From: Acetatifactor sp.
Lineage (GTDB): Bacteria; Bacillota; Clostridia; Lachnospirales; Lachnospiraceae
Direction: 5' to 3'
DNA length: 64,000 bases
Assembly (NCBI GenBank): GCA_024693365.1
Contig: JAILLF010000007.1
Span: 62,001 to 126,000, forward strand
Made by a program: the position numbers and the translations under genes. Positions within the stretch are counted from its first letter, which is position 1. The number at the start of each line of letters is the position of its first letter. The notes under the pieces are model-generated. The model was not told the DNA's origin, searched no databases, and saw only the letters and a list, made by a program, of their open reading frames with translations. Positions 34,469 through 42,233 of this stretch are shown piece by piece.

Positions 34469-35640
34469 GAAATCCGTTATCAGATACAATCGTACAGATC
34501 AAACCCTCCGGGATCCGTAAATTCTTTGACATTGTCAGCGAGATGAAGGACGCCATTTCCCTTGGCGTAGGCGAACCGGATTTTGACACCCCTTGGCACG
34601 TAAGGGAAGAGGGCATTTACTCCCTTGAGAAGGGAAAGACGTTTTATACCTCCAACTCCGGAATCAAGGAGCTTCGCGTGGAGATTTGCAATTACTTAAA
34701 GCGCAGCCAGGGTATCACTTATGATCCCATGAAGGAAGTAATCGTCACGGTGGGCGGTTCCGAGGCCATTGACATTGGACTTCGCGCCATGATCAACCCC
34801 GGGGACGAGGTTTTGATCCCGCAGCCCAGCTATGTTTCTTACGAGCCCTGCGCCATTTTGGCTGGCGCAAAGCCCGTGATCATTAACCTCAAGGCAGAGA
34901 ACGAATTCCGCCTGACCGCGGCAGAGTTGGAAGAGGCGATCACGGAGAAGACGAAGATCCTGATCTTGCCGTTCCCCAACAATCCGACGGGTGCCATCAT
35001 GGAAAAATCGGATCTGGAGGCCGTGGCAGAGGTTGTGAAGAAACATGACATCTTTGTCATGTCTGACGAGATCTATGCAGAACTGACCTATAAGGGAAAA
35101 CACGTATCCATTGCAAGCCTGCCTGGCATGCAGGAGCGCACCATTCTCATCAATGGTTTTTCTAAGGCATATGCCATGACGGGTTGGAGACTGGGTTATG
35201 CCTGCGGGCCGGAAGCCATCATCAAGCAGATGACCAAAATACATCAGTTTGCGATCATGTGCGCACCCACGACCAGCCAGTATGCGGCAGTGGAAGCGTT
35301 AAAGAACGGGGATGCGGACGTGGCAATGATGCGCGAGTCCTACAACCAGAGAAGAAGATTCCTCATCAATGCCTTTAAGGAGATGGGATTGGAGTGCTTT
35401 GAGCCCTTTGGCGCATTCTATATTTTCCCCTGCATCAAGGAATTTGGCATGACCAGCGACGAATTTGCAACGAAATTCCTTGAGGAGGAGAAGGTTGCGG
35501 TCGTTCCAGGCACGGCATTCGGTGACTGCGGCGAGGGATTCCTTCGCATCTCCTATGCATATTCCCTGGAGAAGCTTAAGCTTGCGATCGGAAAGCTCGA
35601 GCATTTCATCACGAAGCTCAGGGCCGGGAACAATGCGTAA
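34465..35640 (+). CDS. Class I/II PLP-dependent aminotransferase
   Basis: 391 residues, fold type I. The N-terminus (SLGVGEPDFDTPWHVREEG) contacts the substrate. The PLP contacts are NNPTG, SDEIYAELTY, and the Schiff-base Lys in NGFSKAYAMTGWRLGY; the carboxylate Arg is in FLRISYA. It resembles PatA/aspartate-type enzymes; the amino donor is not readable. Its start overlaps the Lrp gene. High confidence on family, low on substrate. Confidence 0.92.
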   Translation: MRNPLSDTIVQIKPSGIRKFFDIVSEMKDAISLGVGEPDFDTPWHVREEGIYSLEKGKTFYTSNSGIKELRVEICNYLKRSQGITYDPMKEVIVTVGGSEAIDIGLRAMINPGDEVLIPQPSYVSYEPCAILAGAKPVIINLKAENEFRLTAAELEEAITEKTKILILPFPNNPTGAIMEKSDLEAVAEVVKKHDIFVMSDEIYAELTYKGKHVSIASLPGMQERTILINGFSKAYAMTGWRLGYACGPEAIIKQMTKIHQFAIMCAPTTSQYAAVEALKNGDADVAMMRESYNQRRRFLINAFKEMGLECFEPFGAFYIFPCIKEFGMTSDEFATKFLEEEKVAVVPGTAFGDCGEGFLRISYAYSLEKLKLAIGKLEHFITKLRAGNNA

Positions 35641-35689
35641 CCTGCGTTCGCATCGTTAGGTTTGGTAAGCACCGTTTTATTATGGAATA

Positions 35690-35703
35690 TTCACGCGCGT
35701 GAA
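35690..35703. promoter_or_regulatory. 14-base perfect palindrome upstream of trmL
   Basis: TTCACGCGCGTGAA is a perfect palindrome 28 bases before the trmL start. It has the size of an operator, but no regulator can be named. Confidence 0.3.
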
Positions 35704-35731
35704 GATTTTAGTCAGATTGTGGGTTTAGAAA

Positions 35732-36253
35732 ATGAAAATAGTGCTGCATCAGCCGGAGATTCCGGCGAATACGGGAAACATTGGGCGGACGTGCGTTGCA
35801 ACAAACTCCGCCCTGCATTTAATTGAACCGCTGGGTTTCCGGCTGAATGAGAAAGAAATCAAAAGGGCCGGAATGGATTACTGGGAGCATTTGGACGTCT
35901 ACAGGCACATGAATTACCAGACCTTTCTGGAGGAGATCAAGGAAGACCTTGAAGTGCACCCGGACGCCAAAATCTGGTATTGTACCACGAAGGCGGAAAA
36001 ATCCTATACGGACGTGAAAATTGGCCCGGAGGATTATCTGATGTTTGGGAAGGAAAGCGCGGGAATTCCTGAGGAAATTCTTGTGGAGAACCGCAAGCAG
36101 TGCATCCGGATTCCCATGGCACCGACGATCCGTTCCTTAAATTTATCCAATTCCGTTGCGATCGTTTTATATGAAGCGCTTCGCCAGAATGAGTTTCAAG
36201 GTTTACTTCAGGCGGGAGAACTGCACCGCCTAAAGTGGCAGGAGGAAGATTGA
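35732..36253 (+). CDS. trmL: tRNA (cytidine/uridine-34 2'-O)-methyltransferase TrmL
   Basis: 173 residues, the minimal SPOUT methylase that modifies the wobble base of tRNA-Leu. The start MKIVLHQPEIPANTGNIGRT is typical. The motifs LMFGKESAGIPEEI and RSLNLSNSVAIVLYEALRQ form the SAM knot. The length fits the family. The ribosome site before ATG is weak. The VanZ gene follows 1 base after the stop, probably co-transcribed. Confidence 0.95.
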   Translation: MKIVLHQPEIPANTGNIGRTCVATNSALHLIEPLGFRLNEKEIKRAGMDYWEHLDVYRHMNYQTFLEEIKEDLEVHPDAKIWYCTTKAEKSYTDVKIGPEDYLMFGKESAGIPEEILVENRKQCIRIPMAPTIRSLNLSNSVAIVLYEALRQNEFQGLLQAGELHRLKWQEED

Positions 36254-36254
36254 T

Positions 36255-36866
36255 TTGGCAGCCTACGTGTTCCGTTTATTTGTTACGATGCTCGCAAGTC
36301 TTCCGTTCTATGTCTTGTTTCGGTATCTGGTGCTCACGCGCAGGGCAAGGCGTCTCGGGGAAAAAGCGGGTACCGCCAAAGTGAAGTTATCGTTCAATAA
36401 GCTCAGAGAACTGTGTCTGGGCTTATTTGTTATCTTTATGATGGCGCTGCTCATATTTGTATGGCAGGGAACGATCCATTCGCCGGTGGCGGCGCTTCGG
36501 ATCGTAAGACGGAGGATTCTTTACGGTGAAGGAATCAATCTGGTCCCGTTTCGCACGATCAGGAATTATTACAGAACCTTTGGCGTGCGGGGAAATCTGT
36601 TTGGCATCAATATTTTGGGAAACGTCTTGATGTTTGTTCCCTGGGGATTTGGACTTTTATTTCTTTGGGAAAAAAATCGTCGTTTTTGGAGACTGTGTTT
36701 CTTTTCGGCAATATTGCCGGTTTTTATCGAATTCTCACAGCTCTTCATCGAGCGACAGGTGGACGTGGATGATTTTATCCTGAATTTTCTGGGTGGCATG
36801 TTGGGAGGTTTGTTGTTCTTCGTTTTGGCAAAGCTTTTTCCCAAAATGAAAACAGCGGCATTGTGA
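36255..36866 (+). CDS. VanZ family membrane protein
   Basis: 203 residues with four to five membrane helices. The VanZ pattern is visible in NLVPFRTIRNYYR, then FGINILGNVLMFVPWGFGLL, then FIEFSQLFIERQVDVDDFIL and LGGMLGGLLFF. VanZ homologues can lower teicoplanin susceptibility, but most chromosomal ones have no proven role. The TTG start 1 base after trmL is set by AGGAGGAAG upstream. Confidence 0.9.
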   Translation: MAAYVFRLFVTMLASLPFYVLFRYLVLTRRARRLGEKAGTAKVKLSFNKLRELCLGLFVIFMMALLIFVWQGTIHSPVAALRIVRRRILYGEGINLVPFRTIRNYYRTFGVRGNLFGINILGNVLMFVPWGFGLLFLWEKNRRFWRLCFFSAILPVFIEFSQLFIERQVDVDDFILNFLGGMLGGLLFFVLAKLFPKMKTAAL

Positions 36867-36883
36867 TAAGCGTTCCGGAAAAC

Positions 36884-36899
36884 ATGACAAATATGTCAT
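36884..36899. promoter_or_regulatory. Dyad ATGACA-n4-TGTCAT upstream of the cation transporter
   Basis: A 6+6 inverted repeat about 65 bases before the CDF start; a possible operator. Confidence 0.35.
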
Positions 36900-36934
36900 A
36901 TAAATAAAAAAGGAACTGACGAAGAGGCGTGAAA

Positions 36935-36950
36935 CGGATTACGTAATCCG
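36935..36950. promoter_or_regulatory. 16-base perfect palindrome next to the CDF ribosome site
   Basis: CGGATTACGTAATCCG is a perfect palindrome directly before GGGAGGAAA and the CDF start. It may be an operator or a hairpin that affects translation. Confidence 0.4.
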
Positions 36951-36964
36951 CGGGAGGAAACAAC

Positions 36965-38089
36965 ATGGAAAGAATTGCAGACAACATGGTTCGCGAAAAG
37001 GCGATAACAAGGACAAGCATCATAGGAATATGCACCAATGTTTTTCTTGCCGCGTTTAAGGCGGGAGCAGGATTGGTGGCGGGATCCATCTCCATTGTTT
37101 TGGATGCCGTCAACAATCTGACGGACGCATTTAGCTCCGTGATTACCATTTTGGGCATTAAGCTGGCAAAGAAAAAGCCGGATGAGAATCACCCTTATGG
37201 CTATGGCAGAATTGAGTATTTCAGTACAATTTTGATCGCGTTGATCGTTTTTGCCGCAGGTGCAACGTCTCTTGTGGAATCCGTCAAAAAGATATTTTCC
37301 CCGACGTTGCCGGAGTATACCCTGGTGACCGTCATTATCATTGTCACGTCGGTCATCACAAAATTGATCCTTGGCCGTTACGTGAAGGGGCAGGGCGAGA
37401 AATATGCGTCGGATGCCTTGGTGGCTTCCGGTTCCGACGCAAGCTTTGACGCCATTATCTCAGCATCTACTCTGGTTGGCGCGGCCGTTACGTTTTTCCT
37501 GCACGTTTCCGTGGACGGGATCATCGGTGCGGTCATCTCTGCCTTTATCGTGAAAGCCGGTTTTGAAATGATGGTGGAAGCGATCAGCCATGTGATCGGA
37601 AAGCGGCCGGAGAGTGCCATTACCGGGGAGATCAAACAGACCGTAAATGCCATTCCGGGAGTCCTTGGAACCTATGATTTGATTTTGCATAATTACGGAC
37701 CGGATTCCGCCATCGGCAGCCTTCACGTTGAGGTAGACGGGAAAATGACGGCGACGGAGCTGCATGCGTTGACGCAGAAGGTACAGCGCGCCGTGTTGGA
37801 GAAATTTCACATTTTCGTGACTGTCGGCATCTATGCCGTTGATCTGGAAAACGAAGAAAAAGTGCAAATGCGTGAAAAAATCGTGCAGGTCAGCAAAGGT
37901 CATGAAGGCGTACTGAATTGCCACGGCATTTTTATTGATCTCGAGGAAAAATTTCTTTCCTTTGACGTGACCATGGACTTTAGCATCCAGGACAAGCAAA
38001 AAATGAGTGAAACGATCAAGAAGGAAGTGGAAGAGATTTATCCGGGCTTTATGATCAACGTCAATTGTGATACCAACTACAGTGAGTAG
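36965..38089 (+). CDS. Cation diffusion facilitator transporter
   Basis: 374 residues. Six membrane helices (about 15-200) with the metal site of TM2 in LDAVNNLTDAFSS and of TM5 in SFDAIISASTLVG, and ENHPYGYGRIEYFSTI between TM2 and TM3. The cytoplasmic C-terminal domain (about 215-290) is the ferredoxin-like metal sensor (HNYGPDSAIGSLHVEVDGKM), and a further C-terminal extension of about 80 residues is present. It exports divalent metal by proton exchange; Zn, Mn and Fe are all possible. GGGAGGAAA lies before ATG, and two dyads lie upstream. Confidence 0.92.
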   Translation: MERIADNMVREKAITRTSIIGICTNVFLAAFKAGAGLVAGSISIVLDAVNNLTDAFSSVITILGIKLAKKKPDENHPYGYGRIEYFSTILIALIVFAAGATSLVESVKKIFSPTLPEYTLVTVIIIVTSVITKLILGRYVKGQGEKYASDALVASGSDASFDAIISASTLVGAAVTFFLHVSVDGIIGAVISAFIVKAGFEMMVEAISHVIGKRPESAITGEIKQTVNAIPGVLGTYDLILHNYGPDSAIGSLHVEVDGKMTATELHALTQKVQRAVLEKFHIFVTVGIYAVDLENEEKVQMREKIVQVSKGHEGVLNCHGIFIDLEEKFLSFDVTMDFSIQDKQKMSETIKKEVEEIYPGFMINVNCDTNYSE

Positions 38090-38129
38090 AGCCGTAAAAA
38101 GATTATTTTCCAAAAATTGTCAAAAGTGA

Positions 38130-38158
38130 TTGACATATTTGGAAACTGTCTGTATAAT
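38130..38158 (+). promoter_or_regulatory. Consensus sigmaA promoter of the ABC-F attenuator
   Basis: TTGACA, 17-base spacer, TATAAT, a perfect match to consensus. Transcription should begin near 38165 and run through a leader peptide and a terminator before the ABC-F gene. Confidence 0.92.
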
Positions 38159-38238
38159 TTGTTTTGTGTTAGCGTGTTGTTTGCTGATTTGTAACTGTTA
38201 ACCGTGCATCGCCATTCGGCGGGAAAGGAGGTATTAAG

Positions 38239-38310
38239 ATGTTGATTTTCGTTCGCAGATTTGAAAACATTCATAGCTATCATTATACCTCCTGGAAATG
38301 CGTTAAGTAG
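38239..38310 (+). CDS. 23-residue leader peptide upstream of ABC-F gene
   Basis: A 23-codon frame (starts MLIFVRRFEN, ends KCVK) with an ideal ribosome site: AAAGGAGG 7 bases before ATG. Codons 16-19 contain ATACCTCCT, a perfect 9-base complement of the peptide's own Shine-Dalgarno (AGGAGGTAT), so the leader RNA can fold and hide its start. It lies 67 bases before an intrinsic terminator and 162 bases before the ABC-F gene. By analogy with leaders of vmlR, lsaA and similar ABC-F genes, a drug-stalled ribosome here would change RNA folding and permit read-through. Peptide expression is inferred. Confidence 0.72.
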   Translation: MLIFVRRFENIHSYHYTSWKCVK

Positions 38311-38376
38311 CACGGTAGGCTTCATTTCCCATGGGATTCCCATGGTCAAAAAAGAAATGACGATCATTCGCTATTG

Positions 38377-38407
38377 AAACCCAATACCAGTAGGTATTGG
38401 GTTTTTT
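38377..38407 (+). terminator. Attenuator terminator before the ABC-F gene
   Basis: AAACCCAATACC pairs perfectly with GGTATTGGGTTT around a four-base loop, followed by more T. It sits inside the leader between promoter 38130 and the gene at 38473, so full-length mRNA needs read-through. The stretch 38311-38376 holds further small inverted repeats, such as CATGGGA with TCCCATG and GGAAATG with CATTTCC. Confidence 0.88.
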
Positions 38408-38472
38408 AGTGGTCAAAACGGCGCAAAGGGCTATGCGCGAAAGACCGCTTACTGGGATGGAGGTGAAGCCTT

Positions 38473-40050
38473 ATGTTTCAGATTAAGAACGTTTCAATTA
38501 TACATAAAAAGGATCTTCGAACGATCCTGAAGAATTTTTCCCTGGTTTTGAATGACGGGGACAAGGCCGTGATGATCGGCGAGGAAGGAAACGGAAAATC
38601 CACGCTGATGAAATGGATTTATGACAATCAGTTGGCGGAAGGGTATGCGGAATGCTCCGGAGAGAAGATTCTTAGCGGGGAAAAGCTTGGATTTCTGCCG
38701 CAGGAATTGCCGGAGGAAGAAAAAGGAAAGACAGTCTGTGAGTATTTTATGGAAAGCCCGGATTTCCTGGACAAATCTCCTAAGGAACTCTCGAAGCTGG
38801 CAAATGACTTTCGGCTGGAACCGGAATTTTATTACAGGGAGCAAGTGATGAGCTCACTCTCCGGAGGAGAGAGGGTCAAGGCCCAGATGATGAGGGTGCT
38901 TCTGGAAGGTCCGACGATATTGCTCTTGGATGAACCTTCCAATGACGTTGACGTCGAGACGCTGGAATTTATGGAAGACCTGATCAATGGCTGGGAGCAC
39001 GCAGTGCTTTTCATCTCACATGACGAAACCTTGATCGAGCATACGGCTAACCGGGTGATCCACTTTGAGCAGATCCGAAGGAAGACCAAGTGCCGCCATA
39101 CCGTGGCAAACGTACCTTACCGGCAATACGTGGAGGAGCGCCTGCATCATTTCGAAAAGCAGGAGCAGATTGCCCTCGGGGAGCGGCGGGAGAAGCGGAT
39201 CCGCGACGAGAAGATCCGAAAGATGGAGCAGAGTGTCGGGGCGAGGCTCGATGGCATTTCCAAGGCGGACCGCGATACGATTGGAAGACTTCTGAAAAAG
39301 AAGATGAAGAACGTCAAGGCCATGGAAAAGCGCTTTGAGCGGGAAGACGAGAATATGACGGAACTGCCCGAGCAGGAGGAAGCCATTTTCTTCAAGCTGG
39401 GGGATAAAAACAGCGAAATCCCGGCAGGCAAATGGGTGCTTCAATATGAAAACGAGGTACTGATGGCAGCTGACGGCAGCAGGATTCTGGCGCGAGCTCT
39501 GGAATTGAAAATCAAGGGTCCGGAGAAAATTGGAATCATTGGAACTAACGGCTGCGGGAAAACGACGCTTCTGTCAGAAATTGCAGCGCTGCTTCTTGAA
39601 AGGAAAGATCTACGTGCAGAATACATGCCACAAAATTATGAGGCGCTTTTGGACATGGACGTCACTCCGGTGGATTTTCTGGATGCTTCCGGAGACAAAG
39701 AGGAACGGACGAGGATCCGTACCTATCTGGGATCCCTGAAATATACGGCGGACGAGATGGAGCATCCCATCCGGGAGCTTTCCGGCGGGCAAAAGGCAAA
39801 GGTGCTGTTATTAAAGCTCAGCATTTCGGGCGCGAACGTGTTGATTTTGGATGAGCCGACGCGGAATTTTTCACCGCTCTCCGGCCCCGTGATCCGAAGG
39901 ATGCTGTGGGAATTTCCGGGTGCCATCATCAGCGTGTCGCATGACCGCAAGTATTTGTCGGAAGTGTGCGACAAGATTTATCGCCTGACGTCGGAAGGGC
40001 TGTTTGTTAATGAAGTGCGTCACGGGGACGTGTCTAGTGACACGTTTTGA
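38473..40050 (+). CDS. ABC-F family ATPase, ribosome-protection type
   Basis: 525 residues, two fused ABC domains and no membrane segment. Domain 1: Walker A GEEGNGKST, signature LSGGERVKAQ, Walker B ILLLDEPSNDVD. A charged interdomain linker (about 200-310) follows, the part that enters the ribosome in this family. Domain 2: Walker A GTNGCGKTT, signature LSGGQKAKV, and Walker B LILDEPTRNFSPLS in place of the usual DEPTNHLD. These proteins bind the E site and expel drugs such as lincosamides, pleuromutilins and streptogramin A. The attenuator supports the resistance role. GGAGGTGA lies before ATG. The exact subfamily and drug range are not readable. Confidence 0.9.
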   Translation: MFQIKNVSIIHKKDLRTILKNFSLVLNDGDKAVMIGEEGNGKSTLMKWIYDNQLAEGYAECSGEKILSGEKLGFLPQELPEEEKGKTVCEYFMESPDFLDKSPKELSKLANDFRLEPEFYYREQVMSSLSGGERVKAQMMRVLLEGPTILLLDEPSNDVDVETLEFMEDLINGWEHAVLFISHDETLIEHTANRVIHFEQIRRKTKCRHTVANVPYRQYVEERLHHFEKQEQIALGERREKRIRDEKIRKMEQSVGARLDGISKADRDTIGRLLKKKMKNVKAMEKRFEREDENMTELPEQEEAIFFKLGDKNSEIPAGKWVLQYENEVLMAADGSRILARALELKIKGPEKIGIIGTNGCGKTTLLSEIAALLLERKDLRAEYMPQNYEALLDMDVTPVDFLDASGDKEERTRIRTYLGSLKYTADEMEHPIRELSGGQKAKVLLLKLSISGANVLILDEPTRNFSPLSGPVIRRMLWEFPGAIISVSHDRKYLSEVCDKIYRLTSEGLFVNEVRHGDVSSDTF

Positions 40051-40091
40051 TAAGGAATAGTTGCTAATGCGTCACGGGGGAAGGAGAAAGG

Positions 40092-40772
40092 ATGGACAAG
40101 ACTGGAACAAAGACAATAGAGACAAAGAGATTGATGCTGCAAAGGTATGTAGTGGAGGATGCGGAGGACATGTATCGAAACTGGGCGGGGGATCCTGAGG
40201 TGACAAAGGAACAATATGAGGCGCTCTTTCTTGAGATGAATCCGGGCTTTTTCGAAAGAGAATACGTGCAAAGGGTTCCGGAGGAGGAAGCGGCGTCAGA
40301 AATGCTGCTCCGGCTGCAGGAATTTGATGAAAACTGTTATGAGAAAGCATTTGACGGGGACGTTACGTTTGGCTATTATCACGGCGAAATGGAGGAGCTC
40401 CTTGACGCGGTTCGGCAGGTAGTTCCGCACTGGGTACCTTTTTTCTCCGAGAAGTCACGCACGTACTGCGGTTTTGTGAATGGCAAGATTGCCAGCTTTT
40501 GCATGATCGAGGACTTTGGTCAGCACGAGGTGAACGGAAGCACTTGGAGGATTGGAGGGCCGGGGTGCGTTGGAACCGTGCCGGAATACCGGGATCGCGG
40601 GATTGGGCTGACCATGGTCCGCAACGTCACAAAGATCCTTCGCGACGAGTTTTATGATTATGGCTATATCCATTATACCTATGAGACAAAGTGGTATTCA
40701 AAGCTTGGGTACGAAACGTTTCTGAAGTGGAGCGGCCGTGGATTTTTGCCCGGGACCGGGGACTGGGAATAA
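40092..40772 (+). CDS. GNAT family N-acetyltransferase (apparently chimeric N-terminus)
   Basis: 226 residues. The first 35 (IETKRLMLQRYVVEDAEDMY, NWAGDPEVTK) look like the start of a RimJ/RimL acetyltransferase. From EQYEALFLEMNPGFF on, the protein looks like another GNAT type with acetyl-CoA motif VGTVPEYRDRGIGLTMV and C-terminal YSKLGYETFLK. The join suggests recombination between two acetyltransferase genes, though the product may still work. Start ATG after GGAGAAAGG. The stop lies in the first copy of a tandem repeat. The substrate is unknown. Confidence 0.82.
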   Translation: MDKTGTKTIETKRLMLQRYVVEDAEDMYRNWAGDPEVTKEQYEALFLEMNPGFFEREYVQRVPEEEAASEMLLRLQEFDENCYEKAFDGDVTFGYYHGEMEELLDAVRQVVPHWVPFFSEKSRTYCGFVNGKIASFCMIEDFGQHEVNGSTWRIGGPGCVGTVPEYRDRGIGLTMVRNVTKILRDEFYDYGYIHYTYETKWYSKLGYETFLKWSGRGFLPGTGDWE

Positions 40773-40855
40773 GCCTGGAACCAGGAAATAAGACAGAACT
40801 TGGAAATAAGACAGAATCGGGAAATAAGCTGGAACTTGGAAATAAACCTGAAACA
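40766..40855. repeat. 18-base tandem repeat, five copies
   Basis: Five imperfect units of the type GGAAATAAGACAGAACTT, beginning in the last codons of the GNAT gene and filling the spacer. Copies 2 to 4 differ at only a few bases. The unit contains TAA, so expansion in the GNAT frame cannot lengthen the protein. Confidence 0.88.
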
Positions 40856-40887
40856 AGAAACAGTGAATTACGGAAAGGATGAGAAAC

Positions 40888-40992
40888 ATGGTGACGTTTT
40901 TAAGACTTAGGAATATCTGATCGCCGGAAGCCGTTGATAAATGGTTTCCTGCAGATCTCGCGAAAGATGAAATAGAAGCTTGTAGACTGTGA
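40888..40992 (+). pseudogene. Short coding remnant or 10-codon leader peptide
   Basis: A ribosome site (GGAAAGGATG) precedes an ATG that opens MVTFLRLRNI and stops at TGA 40918. In the same frame the next 23 codons are protein-like (SPEAVDKWFPADLAKDEIEA) up to a second stop at 40990. It may be the start of a decayed gene, or a leader peptide for the fusion gene at 41019. I do not recognise a parent family. Confidence 0.35.
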
Positions 40993-41018
40993 AACAATTT
41001 ATCTAAAGGAGAAAAATC

Positions 41019-42176
41019 ATGATATTCCAAGACAATATAATTAAAAAGTATTTAGAAAACGTATATTTTATCGCAGGAACGCCCTGCGGCGGAAAGACGA
41101 CGGTCTCTCGCGCGCTGGGAAAGAAGTACGGGATTCCCGTATATGACATTGACGAGCACTTTGAGGAGCATCAGAAGGCGTCCGATGCGGAGCATCAGCC
41201 TGCGATGAACAGGAATTTTAAGGACGCGGATGAGTTCTTTGGACGGAGCGTGGAAGAGTATAAGGCATGGCTGTTGCAGAACACGCGGGAACAGCTGGAT
41301 TTCGTGCTTTTGGATCTGATCCGATTATCGCAGAATGGTAAGATTATTTGCGACTGCCATCTAAGGCTGGAGCAGGCGGCGATTTTTACGGATCCGTCGA
41401 GAGTAGCCTTTATGCTAAAGAAGCCTGAGAATTTGGTGGATGAGTATTGCAACCGTGCGGATCATCAGGGCTTTAACGATTTCATCCACAGTGCGACGGA
41501 TTTTGAGAAGGCTAAGGAGACCTGCAATGCGACGCTGCTTTCCCTCAATGAAAAGTTCTATCAGGACGTGAAGGCAAGCGAATACTTTTGGCTTGAGAGG
41601 GATAACGCAAGGAGCGTTGAAGAGACGGTAGCGCTGGTGGCAAAGCACTTTGGATTTGAGGTGGGTACAGGCGATACCGATGCAAATGGAAGTGGAGCCG
41701 GTTCGAAGGGTGTCCGTGAAAACCATGCAGACCTTCGAATCGAGCGGGTTGTAAAGGATACGTTCCTGGCAAAAGAGTTTCTGCGTTTCGTGGAGAACTG
41801 CTCTTGGACCGAGGTCAGAGATCATATCGCAGGGCTAATCCGGAACTGGGAATTCACGGATTGGGAGACCATGTTCGCAGCAATAAAGGATGGAAAGATC
41901 GTAGGCATGACGTCCCTTCTGAAGACGGATTATTATCCACTGCCGGAGATTTTCCTCTGGGTGTCCTGTGTCTTTGTGGAAAAGGAATACCGCGGAATGC
42001 GTATCAGCGAAAAACTGATCGACGCGGCCAACGAACATGCGAAGGCCCAGGGGTTTGAGAAAACCTATATTCCCACGGAATTCACGGGATTTTATGAAAA
42101 ATATGGGTATTCCTACGTAAAGGACGTTGTCAATTATGCAGGCGATACGGATCGCCTCTACGTAAAGGAATTCTAG
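41019..42176 (+). CDS. P-loop kinase-like and GNAT acetyltransferase fusion
   Basis: 385 residues. Residues 1-215 are a small-molecule kinase-like P-loop domain: Walker A IAGTPCGGKTTVSRALG, then YDIDEHFEEH in the place where shikimate/gluconate kinases bind substrate. After a Gly/Ser/Asp linker (about 220-235) a GNAT domain fills 240-385, with acetyl-CoA motif VFVEKEYRGMRISEKLI and terminal FYEKYGYSYVKDV. Two different group-transfer activities on one chain resemble bifunctional drug-modifying enzymes, but no substrate can be named. AAAGGAG lies 7 bases before ATG. Confidence 0.82.
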   Translation: MIFQDNIIKKYLENVYFIAGTPCGGKTTVSRALGKKYGIPVYDIDEHFEEHQKASDAEHQPAMNRNFKDADEFFGRSVEEYKAWLLQNTREQLDFVLLDLIRLSQNGKIICDCHLRLEQAAIFTDPSRVAFMLKKPENLVDEYCNRADHQGFNDFIHSATDFEKAKETCNATLLSLNEKFYQDVKASEYFWLERDNARSVEETVALVAKHFGFEVGTGDTDANGSGAGSKGVRENHADLRIERVVKDTFLAKEFLRFVENCSWTEVRDHIAGLIRNWEFTDWETMFAAIKDGKIVGMTSLLKTDYYPLPEIFLWVSCVFVEKEYRGMRISEKLIDAANEHAKAQGFEKTYIPTEFTGFYEKYGYSYVKDVVNYAGDTDRLYVKEF

Positions 42177-42233
42177 CGCGTAAGACGCCTAACTTTTACG
42201 GAAAGGCAGCAACTATAAGAGGGGGGTGATTGT

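Noticed and set aside
31456..36866. Vancomycin resistance cluster (VanW and VanZ)
   Set aside because: The two genes lie 3.4 kb apart with unrelated genes between, and vanH, vanA/B, vanX and vanRS are absent.
40691..40882. 63-codon + strand frame with GNK-type hexapeptide repeats
   Set aside because: It overlaps the GNAT gene out of frame and is made by the 18-base tandem repeat; no ribosome site at its start.
40888..40992. Selenoprotein with TGA as selenocysteine
   Set aside because: No SECIS-like hairpin is evident just after the TGA, and the peptide has no known selenoprotein pattern; decay or a leader is simpler.
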